DNA of 64,000 nt. Origin: Trichostrongylus colubriformis (Eukaryota; Nematoda; Chromadorea; Rhabditida; Trichostrongylidae). The notes under the pieces were generated by a model. The model ran no database searches. It was not told the origin of the DNA and saw nothing but the letters and a program-made list of their open reading frames with translations. The stretch is from positions 28,951,686 through 29,015,685 of the forward strand of contig OZ022261.1 of NCBI GenBank assembly GCA_963978905.1, read 5' to 3'. Of this stretch, positions 31,224-42,140 are shown piece by piece; position 1 is the first letter of the stretch, and the number at the start of each line of letters is the position of its first letter. A program made the position numbers and the translations under genes.

Positions 31224-32014
31224 TGTCGCGGATCGCCGCGACGATGGCCTCGGGGGCACCGCGCTCCCCGGCCCGTCCGCGCTGCGGCGCCGCTTGTCGC
31301 GTCATGCGACACGCGGTGGCTCCGCCCTCTGTGGTCGAAGCCGGTATAAAAGACCGGCTGCCAGCTGCCAGTCGGTTTTCACCGGGCAACGCCATGATGC
31401 TACCCGGGAACCAGGGGTGCCGTCGCACTCTTGGTTCACGAGTAGCGGAGCGCTGGCACATGAGTTGGCCGGTGTCCACCCCTGCTCCCCGACTGGGAGC
31501 AGCCGTGTGTTCAGATCCCCGCGAAGGCACCGACGACCACATGGCTACGTACACCAGCCGGATGGGGGTCTACTACGTGCAGCCGACTGTCAGGAGTCGC
31601 CCTAGCGAAGGCGACTTGTGGGAGCCAGGTATGATACTTGCATTGTTGTTATTACGTAATAAATGTGTTGGTTATTGCTTCTGTTGTATGTTACATGTTG
31701 TTCATATGTCATATTTCCATGTTGTGTCTTATCATGTTTAGTGCTGGGGGCAGGTTGTCAGTAACGTGACTGTTAGGGCTCGACAGCCTTAGGGGGACTG
31801 TGCCGAGGCTCGGCATCCGGGGAATAGGTCGGTAAGACCCTTAGGTCCCCAGGGTGGGTCCGCCCTGTCGGCCGTTGTGGCGGCCACGGGGTGTCTCCGG
31901 TGGGGGCGTCTGGGGGGCATCATCATCCATTGGGCGCCTCCTGGATGCGAGAGGTTTGTGTGCGCTAGGACGATGCAACACGCGATGTCGAAAGGATGCC
32001 TTTGATCCGCGACA
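31224..32014 (+). repeat. 3' long terminal repeat
   Basis: This is identical by eye to the 5' LTR except for GGTGTCCACCCC inserted after TTGGCC near 31470 and a C instead of T at 31935. The TATA box is at 31345 and AATAAA at 31658. Confidence 0.95.
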
Positions 32015-32020
32015 CCCCAG
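32015..32020. other. Target site duplication (right), CCCCAG
   Basis: This matches 24858-24863 exactly and defines the insertion. Confidence 0.85.
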
Positions 32021-33145
32021 AGTACTCTCAAAGAAAGGAACTACCACAAGGTTAGAGGTTGCAAATTCCTTGTCATATACTCCTGTGCTATTTGGAAGAC
32101 TTTCCGAATATATGTAATACTCATGCAGAGATTCATTGAAATAATAGGCGACTATGAAAATCAAAAATTCATTTTGCAATTTCCTGATGACCAAACAGCT
32201 TCTAAAGTTTCAGAAACTTCACCCAAAAACTCGACAGACTGTGAAAAACTTTTCATGCTACTTGTGGAAAAAAGTGGAGTTTCAAAACGTGAGCAATTTC
32301 AAAAATTAACATAAGGACAATTAATGAATGTCTTCGAAGATAAACAAATAATAATAAATGTCCATAAGGAATACGGGCACCATCCCTTACCCAAATACAA
32401 TTAGCTTTTCGGAAGTTTTACTACGACTCGTGTGGTCCTGTAAATCTACATGATTTCCATTTCCAAAAGCATAGCTAAAGATGCATGACTCCATATAGGC
32501 AGTAGATAGGGGAAGTACAAACTCGCTTACGCTTTTTCAGAAGAATAAGCAAACATGACCAAATAGGACAACAAGACAAAAACAACATTAGTAAATTGCT
32601 TTGGATACAATTAATATTAGAGAAGTCCTTAGGCAGATATGCTTCGGGTTAGGTGATGCACTATTCAAAAGTAAATTGCTGGCTCTTGGCATTTGGTTTC
32701 AATGGCAGCCTAATGCCTAACAATATGAAGTAATCAGAATCGGCAGAGGAGCACTCGTCGTGCGAAGAGCACCAGACAAGCGAAAAAAAGTTGGCACGAG
32801 GGAGACAGAAAGTGAGAGGGAGATGAAAACAGTAAAAGAGGATTGAGGAACAGGATCAACTGAAAACATAATTTTCAGCTAATATGTATACTAGAAGGTG
32901 AATCGCAGCTCAATACTCCCCTCAGTGAGGGTCTCGTACAATATTTACGGCACACAGTCCTCACTGCTCCCCGAATATTTCGTCAACACAGCCCCACTTC
33001 GTTAGATCAGCTCGGGGAAATGTAAATGCTTGCTGCTTACCTTCTACAGCGCAGTTGCAGACCACGGTATGCTTACCCTAGTGCTGTTTCCAGAGTTTTT
33101 CGAAATGCTGGTCATTGGGTTGTAAAAAGGTTACCCGCGTACATT
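32021..33145. other. AT-rich intergenic DNA
   Basis: A short frame at 32123-32314 (plus) looks weakly protein-like (IIGDYENQKFILQFPDDQ) but has no family resemblance. Nothing else is visible. Confidence 0.4.
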
Positions 33146-33963
33146 TCATGTTGACTCATTGCTCATGGAATTAGGGTGTGTGCAGATATGACAACGAATC
33201 GCTTCGCGGCGTTCCACTCGCGGCGCCACCAGTACGACTCGCCGTATCGATTGCCCTTGGGAGCCGGCCGAGCGTGACTGCGTCACGTCGGCGCTTCCAC
33301 TCATGCCACACTGCCTCGCTTGAAGGCTGCCATGCTCTGCCACTGGCACTCGCACCCGCAGCGCCGCTCGCGGCGGGCGGCCACGCAATTCGCTGTCGTA
33401 CCTCTACACACCGTGGATCCACGATCACAGTGGTATATCCACAGCTACCAATGGCGCTGACTTCCATCCATGAAACAGGTGCCTTATCCCAGTCAGCGCT
33501 TTAATTTGCTCGAGCGTCATATGTGCCACTTTAGAGCGAACAACGAGCAGTTTCTTCAATTGCTTATTGTAGCATTTACAAGGACCGATCTCTAAAATAA
33601 GGAGGAAAAGCATTGCCGTACAACTCCCCTTCGGCATAGGCAATCTTCTTCCTGTGTCCCTTTCAGCGTGTACATGCCGTCTAGATCGAACCTTCTGGTC
33701 GCGGCGGCCGGCGTGGGTCGCAATGGATGCGAGTAAGAGGCGCTCGACTTATTCGAGTGTAATGGCTTTAGAGCCCAAGAAATAGCGCACCTAGCTCGCA
33801 CTAGTCGCGTCGCCCGAAGGCAATTTTTTTGCCCTCGTGACCCTCTTCTTGACCGCTTCGCTACACCTCGGTAGCTACTGGCTCTCTTCCGTATTTGGAC
33901 GGGTGGAAACCAGATTTTGACTCTCTCACTGTCACAGTCACTAACTCCCTTCAGCGCGATCAA
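33146..33963 (-). CDS. GC-rich segment with unrecognised open frames
   Basis: A sharp rise in G+C at 33190-33420 carries long frames on both strands (98 codons minus at 33171-33467, 108 codons plus at 33178-33504). A 123-codon minus frame (33592-33963) contains SYRGVAKRSRRGSRGQ and RRFDLDGMYTLKGTQEEDC. A TGTCCCTTTCAG acceptor-like site occurs on the plus strand at 33665. The coding strand is undecided. No domain is recognised and the frames may simply reflect base composition. A fragment of an unidentified retroelement or a host exon would both fit. Confidence 0.2.
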
Positions 33964-34971
33964 AGGACGCTTAGTGAATCAGCGATGCTGACGATCGTCT
34001 TTGTGGCTTGTTTTCTTATGGATTTGCCAAGGAATGACTACCCCCTAACATACCTTGAGTGGTAACATTGTTTGCGAGCTGTGATTTGGACCATGGTCCG
34101 GTTGTATGCGATCGTATGTACGCACTCTCCTCCAAACCTAATCTTTTCTTCCGCTCCGTACCGCTTGAGTGGTGAAAATAAGCGACCGCGAGGGAAATTT
34201 CCAGGCTCAAGCGAGATTGCGCACGGCAACTTATGAGCTCTTGCGATACTGCGAGCCGTGACCTCAGTTTAAGAGCATGTTCACAACATTAACCTGAATG
34301 ACAAGAATCAAAACGTATGTACCATCAGACGTGCACTTGTGCGTGAATGGCTATGCGTTACCGATGCACCACAAAACATCTTATGTCGGCCAGCAGTGGG
34401 TGCTGTAAGCAGGGTCAAGCCTTCGTTGAGGAATCCTCAACGGAAGGGTCGTATTTGGTCCGCTAGGAGGGGGGGTCGTAATCGTTCAGGTAGGCAGTGA
34501 TCAACAGGACCAATAACCCTTTCGTTGGTCCGCTGACACCGAAACCACGTACAGAGACACCTCCGAAATCCACCGATTTACCGTGGAAAGCGATATCTAT
34601 CAACGGGTACACCGTAGATGGACACTCCAGAAACAATGGGATGAAAATGAAGACTTAACTGATATGGACTTCTTTCATATCTTACTACGATTGCAAGTAC
34701 GTAATCTAGTGTTAGCGGACACTATGCGTACCGGGAAAACATTTGTATTCATTGAGAATGTGGATGAAATCCTCATGCATGGCGCATTCCACAGAGAAGC
34801 TGACCGACGCTTCTCGCCCTCCCACTAGGCCTTCGGGAGCGAAGGATACATACTTAGAAAATTTCAGTAACAATGAATCAATTTTTTGGAAGAAACTTGG
34901 GAAGATATCGCAACTTCACAAAAAAAAATTTTTCTCAACAGGCTTGCCTAAATTTTTCTTTCTTCGTTGAG

Positions 34972-35310
34972 GAGATATGGCACAGTTTAGGTAGTCATTC
35001 GAAAGCGGCAATTTCGCAAACCCCGAACACCCAAACAAGCACTCATATGGTTAAGTTTGAAGGAAGTTATGACCAATTAAAAAGGAACACTTCAATATTT
35101 CAAATTTTTCCTCATCAAATCCTCATCTGGCTTCGCTCAAAATAACTTCCTTCGTTTTGAAGATATGGCATAGCTCAGGTAGTCATTCGAAAGCGGCAGC
35201 CTCGCAGATCCAGCTTCAACGAATCGCGCTCATACGGTTAAGTTTGAAGGAAGTTATGACCGTTTGAATTCAAAATTTTCCTCATCTAATCCTCAACTGG
35301 AAACCTATAT
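34972..35310. repeat. Diverged 188-bp tandem duplication
   Basis: GATATGGCACAG...GGTAGTCATTCGAAAGCGGCA at 34974 recurs as GATATGGCATAG... at 35162. Both are followed by GGTTAAGTTTGAAGGAAGTTATGACC and then TTTTCCTCATC. The spacing is 188 bp. Confidence 0.75.
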
Positions 35311-35569
35311 CGAGAACTAAGCAACCATTAGGGAAAGCAAACGGCCAGTAGATAGGTCTAAGGCAGTTATTAGGAAATCAGTTTACAGCTGTTTGAAAGA
35401 TGGGCTTTAGGTAAAGTTTGAAGTATTTCAAAAATGTCGGAATTTAGTATGGGGATGACATCGCGCTCCATCCAGATTGCGACGCAACTGCACCTATTAC
35501 TTTTTCGCGCATATGCACAGCGACTCGTTGTTCTTCTCTCATGTTTCTCCATACCTCTTAAAGACACCA

Positions 35570-35905
35570 GAAGGGGTAATTTTGGATTACGGTAGAACAG
35601 ACGTAGTGTGGACGAGTTTAAGTGGCCGCCATTGCACAAACTCGCCAGTTTGACGCCTTGGCATGGTGCCAAGAGGAGATGTTTTTATCATAAACTTGTT
35701 CTTTTCTTCGGCTTTTTCTTTTGATCTTTCTTGTGTTGTTTCTAGATGTACTTACATGAATGCTAATGTAGTTGGGAATGGCCACTCCACTACGCTGGGA
35801 GTCAGGTGCTACAACTAACATTGACCTACGGCCCGTCTCCTACAGCGGACAACTCGGAATGGATGCGCAGATGCGAATGGGATGCGAATACACACCGCAG
35901 CGATG
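35570..35905. repeat. Rep-C dispersed repeat, copy 1
   Basis: This aligns with 45487-45812. Shared landmarks are GACGAGTTTAAGTGGCCGCC, TTGACGCCTTGGCATGGTGC, TGTTTCTAGATGTACTTA and CTGGGAGTCAGGTGCTACAA. A TGTTTCTAG acceptor-like site is followed on the plus strand by a frame with PLRWESGATTN and SGQLG that is open in both copies. Minus-strand frames are also conserved, so coding is unproven. Confidence 0.7.
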
Positions 35906-36776
35906 CGCTCTTGAATCCGGGTTTTTTCACCGATTATCGCTTCTAACCTTCTGCGTTCTTTACAGAATGCTCATTTCTTTGCATCTTCCCCTTGTTTCGG
36001 ACCCCCTTCCGGTTCCTTTAAGTTAATCCCTTAGTTCCGTAGTAGCCATACAATCCTATTCTCATGGAAAAGGAACGCGTCAGGAACTCTGCGTATTTTT
36101 TTCGTTTTTTTTTGCGTGTTTTGTGCTCTTAGTATGTCTTCATGACAAAATCAAACTTTGTATCCAACTTCGCTTGTTCTTTTAGTGGCTCTTCGTCATC
36201 TTTTCTCTCGATTTTTACGTTGCACGTTCTTTTGGATGATTGTTTTTGTTTCAATTTTCTGCCTTGTTTTTCCAAACTTCATGACGTTATTTTTTAGATT
36301 TTGCCTAACCGCTGCTCTGCCATAGTTTTCGTACCTAGCCACATTTTTTTTCATCCACTGGACCTCGTTTGTAACGTAACAGAAACTTAAAAAATGAGTT
36401 TTGGTATAAGGTCGGAGTATTTACAGTTTAATGCCTTTTTATGACCATCCTTAGTGATTCCAAAACAGCTCGCTTATTATTAATAACTAAGAGCAAGGGG
36501 GGGGGGGTCGTATAAAGGACCCTTTTTTTGGGGTGGGGTCGTATTTTTTGAAAATTTTCCTCAACTGGACGCTTGACCCTGGGCCGCCAACACCGCAGCG
36601 TATGACCGCTGTCTAGGCTCAAGAAAAGGCTACTTTTGCGCATTTCGCTCATGCTGCTATACACCTCAGTGTTATAGGAGCACAGTTGCAGAACATTACC
36701 GACTTGAAGAATAACAATAAGAGCAGCATTGAACAGTTGCTACAGTAGCAGTTGCCTCCAACTAACGATCAGTGTA

Positions 36777-36938
36777 TGACTCGGAGTTGCCCTTCTGCCT
36801 AACGAGTTGGCCAGAAACATGCGCAAGATTGTGAGAAGATTTGCCTGTTTTAATGTGAAGTTTGTGTGTTACACGTATATTGGAGAAAGAGGAAGGGTAC
36901 CGACTATCCGCATTAGGGAGCATCTGACTAAAAAGTGA
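36777..36938 (+). pseudogene. Possible GIY-YIG endonuclease relic (Penelope-like)
   Basis: The plus strand, with one stop and frame breaks upstream, encodes FNVKFVCYTYIGERGRVPTI followed by RIREHLTKK, after a CMTRSCPS stretch. The pattern C..C..CP, then V-C-Y..YIGE-GR and RI+EHL, is typical of the endonuclease domain at the C-terminus of Penelope-like elements. Only about 50 residues are visible. The relation to the RT relic at 9.7 kb is unknown. Confidence 0.45.
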
Positions 36939-37290
36939 GTGGTACATAGCCAACCCACTCGACAATAATAAGGTTGAGGACTGCAACGGTTTTATCCTTA
37001 ACGGTAGGTGCTTTAATTGGAGTTGCGTAACGGAAATTCGCAGAGGAAAATCTTGGAGTCATTCGGCATTCGCGCAAAAAAATGCAAATCAACCGAAAGG
37101 AGGCGAGGGAGGGTAGCGTCTTTAAAATTCCAGCCACCTCTAGTGCCATGCCCCTCGGCTCCTTTTGGTTGCTACTTGACCCATTCGGTTTCGGTAACCA
37201 ACTACTTTCTCCTACCCACTCACATTCACGTCCGCCATGGGACTCCCTTCCCCGGTTCGGCAGTGGGTGGTACCCGCCACTGTGCGTATA

Positions 37291-38526
37291 TTGGGTTGTC
37301 CCAAAAGTTTTGTAGGATTTTTTTTGGTCATCGCTTTTTATTATTTTTTCTTCCAACAAACAACAATCAGGCAACAACATATTCACCATTGTTATCGACA
37401 ACCTCTGCCCCTTTATAGGTAAATCGTTGATTCCCTCCTTCCAGAACTCCAGGTTCTGAGAGTCGAAGGAGACAGCGATCGCCTTTGCAAACATGTCATA
37501 ATCAGCGAATTTTCTCTTGGCTGGATTGGTAAGGTGATAGTCAGAAAAGGCAATGTCTGGAGAGTATGGCGGGTGGGGCAGCACATCTGAGCCGGGATCC
37601 TGGCTTAGCCTGGGTACACTTCGCGACGTATGGGTGGGCGTTGTCATGAAGGAGGGTGACCGCGGACGTTCTCAGGCGTTTTTCTCGAATAGTGACGGCG
37701 ATCTTCTGGAGCTGGTGGGTGTATACGGAAGCGGGTACTGTCCCGCCTTGTGCCAGCACCTCTTTGAAAAGCATATTTCCACGTCCAGAAGCAGCAGAGT
37801 AGAATCTTCTTCCGATGGAGGTCGGACATGGGCTGCGTTGGCGGCTCGGCGTCACGTAGCAGCCAAAAGGCGCGGCGTGCATTGATATCGCACACGTTCC
37901 AGCTTTCATCTCGCGTAGCCAGACAGGCGAGAAAGTCGTTGCGATACGAGCGGAGCAGCAGCGATTGACAGATGCTCACATGGGCACTTTCGTGAGCATC
38001 CGTCAGAGCATGAGGTCCATCGCGGCAGCACCTTCCGATAACCGGGCTCGTGGGGGCGACGATTTACGGTTATGGATGCTTGTCCATTCCTCTCCGCCAG
38101 CTCGCGCATGGTGGTTTCAGGATCGGCGCAAACGGCGGAGAGCAGCGTCTCGTCTTCGAATGCGTGTGGGTGTCCCGTGCGTGGCTTGTCTTCCATGTCA
38201 ATCTCGCCGTTGCTGAAGCTGATGAGCCAGCGGCGCAAGGTCTCGTAGCTCACACATCCTTTGCCCCATGCAGCGCTGATGGAGTCACAAGCTTCCGTCG
38301 CTTTGCTGCGTCAAGACCACTCATAGTAGATGACACCGCTTGTTGGGTGGGTATCGACTACGGGTACTGTAGCTCTCTCCACGGAATCTGATGGGTCAAT
38401 ATATATTTTACTAGAAAGCTTAGAGAACGTTCTACCATATTCCTAAGCCGCCTAGACTTGCCTCGAAGTAAACAAGAATTATTGATTTTTTTGGAAAAAT
38501 CCTACAGGACCTTTGGGACAACCTAA
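37291..38526 (-). mobile_element. Mariner element with frameshifted transposase
   Basis: The element is 1236 bp, the usual mariner length. Its ends are TTGGGTTGTCCCAAAAGTTT and (complement of the right end) TTAGGTTGTCCCAAAGGTCC, and TA lies on both sides (37289-37290, 38527-38528). The transposase runs on the minus strand. Overall it is better preserved than the other mariners in the window. Confidence 0.9.
37310..38323 (-). pseudogene. Mariner transposase, frameshifted
   Basis: From about 38323 the frames give a start MSGLDAAKRRK and, after a shift, the second helix-turn-helix region (YETLRRWLISFSNGEIDMED, ELAERNGQASITVNR). RDESWNV follows (first Asp), then in other frames LLHDNAHPYV (second Asp) and HPPYSPDIAFSDYHL (third Asp in the D34D arrangement). 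The C-terminus FDSQNLEFWKEGINDLP completes the enzyme. All three catalytic aspartates are present, but the sequence is split over at least four overlapping frames (38253-37906, 37979-37644, 37909-37541 and 37647 onward). No functional protein is expected. The last frame reads on past the element's end to 36928, which is why it looks long. Confidence 0.9.
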
Positions 38527-38528
38527 TA

Positions 38529-40375
38529 AAAAGGGCTCATCCGTTTTGAAAGGTGGGTCCGTCTTATTATTGACCCCGAACAGGTAGGAGAGTGCCAGTT
38601 TGTGGCCGTTTCCAAATGAGGGGACACGTCATGGGTAACGTGTGGCCTAGTGAATCCAAGGAGTCAAACTCCAGAGGAGGGATCGGCAAATTGAGAGGTT
38701 GACTCATTCCTCACTGAGAGAGGGGGGGGGGGTTGGGCGTATTCCAAGCCTCTTGTTGGGTGAGAGTGTGGTCATTCCGATTCGGTCAGTTGAAGGATGC
38801 ATAGCTCAACTGTTATCTCTTACGATAATCACCCCATAAACCGAGTGCTGTGTTGCTTTCTTTTTTCAGAAAAAATTACTTTTCTTGACAGTAAGCGACT
38901 AGTTCGCCCCGATTTTTTTCCCGATTGAATCGCAATGAAACTGAATATTGAGGTGACATCATGCCTGTTATGTTTGGCAGTTTCATATGTATTCACACCC
39001 AATTCATCAACCCACACTAATGGTGATAGACATTGGGGTGTTTGATAATGTGCTGCTTTCAATCAACCTATTCCAACGATTTATCTTCATTGCAAATTCC
39101 TGACATGCGGTATGCTGACTTCACAATGGCATCTTAACATTCACGACATGCTTTGCTTCCTTCGTTGACGCATAACTTCAACTCATTGCTCCTAATGTTT
39201 CGGAGCATCACTTCCCATCTCATGGACCACATATGGTGTTCTTCACTTTCCTGCTCTGCTTCGTTTTTAGCCTTTATCCCAGCTTGTAGATAGAATTGGT
39301 TTCTTCAGTGAAGTTTGTTTTATATCAGTCATGTCAACCCTTTACTGAACTGTGCCCCTATTCTTCTGAAACATCTCTAATGCAAACATTTCTAACTTCC
39401 TATAAGCTTATGCTCCTCAGTGAATTCAGTTAGCAATGTCAGCGACCTAGATGCGATCGGACTAACCGATCCTGTGTACAGTGAGCGGGAAGCGTGGTAA
39501 GGTGTTCTGACCCACAGATGTAGAGAATGCAGTAAGTAGTACATTGATGTACGACTTACATAGCCATCCCTGTTTACGATCTGGATGTTCGTGTCAGTAT
39601 CAAGCAGGTTTTCAGACAAAGTGCTTTGTGGTAATGAGTGCGCCAGTGCACCCAAAAGGATAAGATGCGTATCGATTGAGCGATCAGTGATTTCGATTCT
39701 GGAGAATTCTCGATACGTACTTTTTTCTTTCCGCCTGATCGTCTGAATCACCTGAGCGCGAGGATCTCGAACGCAAAACAATGTCTGAGGTGCGTAATGA
39801 AAGTGAAGTGTGTAGGAAAACTGAAAGTCGTCTAATGTTGTCGGCTCGTAGGGTTGCCGGTTATGCTATTAGAATGCTTTGCGGGGTAGTATCGCAGTGA
39901 GGGTTAGACACCTCATAGATCATTTTCTTCTTTAGGCTTTAGTAAAAATAATGCCCATAGTAAGATGCCCCCCCCCTGCAATAGCTTCCTATTATCAGAC
40001 TTCTCAGAAAATATGGGTGTGCCTGTCCATATGAAGCGAAGTTACACCGTAGGTGTTCAAATGATGGTCGGGTGCGCATACATCTTCTCTTATCATACCC
40101 TATTTATATTATATACCCTATACATATATTATATAAATGATCAACCTAGGTGTCGGTTCGTCCGTCTATATGTCTGTCCTTCTGCAAGTACGTGGTAGTG
40201 ATAGAGGATAAAAGAGTAGCGAACGCTCAATGTAGGGGAGACTAATTGGTACTAGACTATCAATCCGAAGCCATATTATCACTGTGATAGCACTAGATAT
40301 ACTTGTATTATGATTGTCTACCAGGTACATCGCCGTCGTTCTACGGTGTGCTCACGACGTCAACACAAACATATA
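38529..40375. other. No recognised gene
   Basis: There is an eleven-base G run at 38722-38732 and a nine-base C run at 39968-39976. The 129-codon minus frame at 39392-39781 has no motif. The region near 40150 has a CGTCCGTCTATATGTCTGTC stretch like that at 9180. Confidence 0.4.
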
Positions 40376-40882
40376 CAGTAACTCAAAAGTAATCGGCCAA
40401 ACACTTTTTTGTCATAACTTTTTTTTTACTTGACCAAGTTTGACAAAATTTTGATGTGTGGTGCCTGAACCTATTGTCATCATTTTCTTCTACTTGGGCG
40501 CCGCTTGACACTTTTCATGGTTTTTTACAAGAATTACTACAAGACCACCGAAAAAAAAGTAAAAGGCTTGGTCAAGAAAAACGGCTTTCTTTACAAAAAC
40601 AAAACGAGCAAGCCTCAGAGAACATTAATATTTTGTAGAAAGATCACGACTTTTGATGACAGCGGCACAGCGGAACGGTATAGCGATGGCACTCCAAAAA
40701 CAAAAAAAAGTCCATATAACCACGTAACCTACACCGTTGAGCTCCAAAATAGTATATTAAGTATGCAGTGTCTCCAAGTACAACATACCAAAATTTCTCT
40801 TAGATCGATGTAGTTGCAAAAAAGTTACAAGTGAAAAACTCAAGTGAAAGACCATTTCGCCGAATACTTTTGAGCGCTACTG
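40376..40882. mobile_element. Tc1/mariner-type MITE, 507 bp
   Basis: The left end CAGTAACTCAAAAGTAATCG and the complement of the right end CAGTAGCGCTCAAAAGTATT form terminal inverted repeats flanked by TA (40374-40375, 40883-40884). The interior has a lysine-rich open frame (40505-40813) without transposase motifs, so the element is non-autonomous. Confidence 0.8.
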
Positions 40883-41363
40883 TAGGTGCAGATGTAAGGA
40901 TTGTCGGGGAAGCAACACTGTTGGTTCCGTCATAAAGCAAGCATATTGTATGATGGTGAGGCTGGAAACGGATAATGGGTCGCATAATAAACTGATACAG
41001 TTGCAGAGCTTTGATTTCTATTACTAATATGGGTAGGTCAAACCAATGGGTGAGTCCACTCACGTAAGTTTGTACAACAAAGTGGTACGCTATCTTCCCT
41101 AAACCACATCTCTGCACTACTCCTGGTCGGATGTTCCGTTCGCAACTGTCCGAAAATTTGTCATGGTCACGGTCGTCCTTTTTTGTGAAGTTTTACTACG
41201 CACGATTAACACCATGCGTTACCTCCATCTCACGTCGTAAGGTGACCTTCTCCAACAATTTAACAAGAGTGGTTTGATCCTGAAAATCCCACGTGCACTT
41301 TCTTATGTCAAAAAAATTTTCTTGAGAAGACGCCATCGCATTCCATAAGGTGGTATCGTAAGC

Positions 41364-41609
41364 ATGGCTATATCTAAGCAGATTAGTGAGATCGAAACCG
41401 CCATTTCTAGTCTCTATAGGGGCTTACCCGTCCCTAGCCCCGTTACCTCAAAGCGGTGGAGTGGTGTCAACACACTCAGAGTTGGTTGCCATTGTTGCCG
41501 GAACAACGACGTGTTGAGTGAGGCTAAAAACAGACCCCCTCTGGAAACATTCTGGGATTTCTGGAAATCAGAATACCTTCTATCGTTAAGAAAAATAGAG
41601 AAGTAACTA
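41364..41609 (+). pseudogene. BEL/Pao polyprotein C-terminus relic
   Basis: The frame contains ETFWDFWKSEYLLSLRK. This matches the FW+xWxxEYLxxLR signature found downstream of the integrase in BEL/Pao polyproteins (the DUF5641-type region). Upstream residues (VPSPVTSKRWSGVN) are not diagnostic. The frame stops just before the MITE at 41610, which probably cuts it. Confidence 0.55.
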
Positions 41610-42108
41610 CAGTAGCGGTCAAAAATATATGCGGTTTGGGATTTTGACCATAACTTTGTTCGGTGTTTGCATATCTCGCTCAATTTTTTTTGTGTCTTGA
41701 AGGCAACTGTTACTCAATGAAATAAAGTATCTCAGCCGAGTAGGATGCAGTGTGAAGGTTGAAAAAATTATTTAACTGAAACCACTGAAAATGGCAACTC
41801 CGTGCCTCAGTGCTGTTAGGATTTGAAATAGCGTGCAACAAAGTCCCAGCCTCATTCCGTAATATTTTCTGCCCACCTGCCCGTTTCGATGAGTTATAAG
41901 CTTTTTATGGCCAATTAAATTTTTGAAAAGGTTTGGTATTTTTAGAACTTTTAGTTAAGTAAATTTTCCAATCTCAACACTACACCCTACTTTGCTTCAC
42001 TGAGTACCAGTTGCCTTCAAAAAGCAAAAAAAAATTGAATAAGAAATGTAAACTTCGACCAAAGCTATGGTTAGAATCCAAAACCTCATATATTTTTGAC
42101 CGCTACTG
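41610..42108. mobile_element. Tc1/mariner-type MITE, 499 bp
   Basis: The ends CAGTAGCGGTCAAAAATATA (left) and its complement at 42089-42108 are perfect over about 20 bases, with TA on both sides (41608-41609, 42109-42110). Inner matches extend the inverted repeat (GACCATAACTTTG against CAAAGCTATGGT). There is no coding capacity. Confidence 0.9.
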
Positions 42109-42140
42109 TATATCTGTGATCATGCCGTAGGACCATCATT

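Larger units (their letters stand above)
24864..32014 (+). mobile_element. LTR retrotransposon, BEL/Pao-type, non-autonomous
   Basis: The 7151-bp element is bounded by LTRs of 779 bp (24864-25642) and 791 bp (31224-32014). Both begin TGTCGCGGATC and end GATCCGCGACA. It is flanked by the 6-bp duplication CCCCAG. By eye the LTRs differ only by a 12-bp insertion in the 3' copy and one C/T change, so insertion was recent. A primer binding site follows the 5' LTR. The 5.6-kb interior has a BEL/Pao-type integrase relic at 27348-27812 but no protease or reverse transcriptase that I can recognise. It also holds several exon-like frames with GTAAGT donors and TTTCAG-type acceptors. The element must have relied on enzymes supplied in trans. 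I see no good polypurine tract before the 3' LTR (the adjoining bases are CCTTGGGAG). Confidence 0.9.

Noticed and set aside
24864..32014. An infectious retrovirus-like element with an envelope gene
   Set aside because: No signal peptide, transmembrane or fusion-like region is identifiable in the interior frames, and pol is mostly missing.
36928..37647. The 239-codon minus-strand frame as a novel gene
   Set aside because: Its first half is the mariner transposase C-terminus. The rest is read-through beyond the element's terminal repeat at 37291.
39392..39781. 129-codon minus-strand frame as a gene
   Set aside because: No domain, no exon signals in register and no conservation within the window. 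It is left as a possible chance frame.
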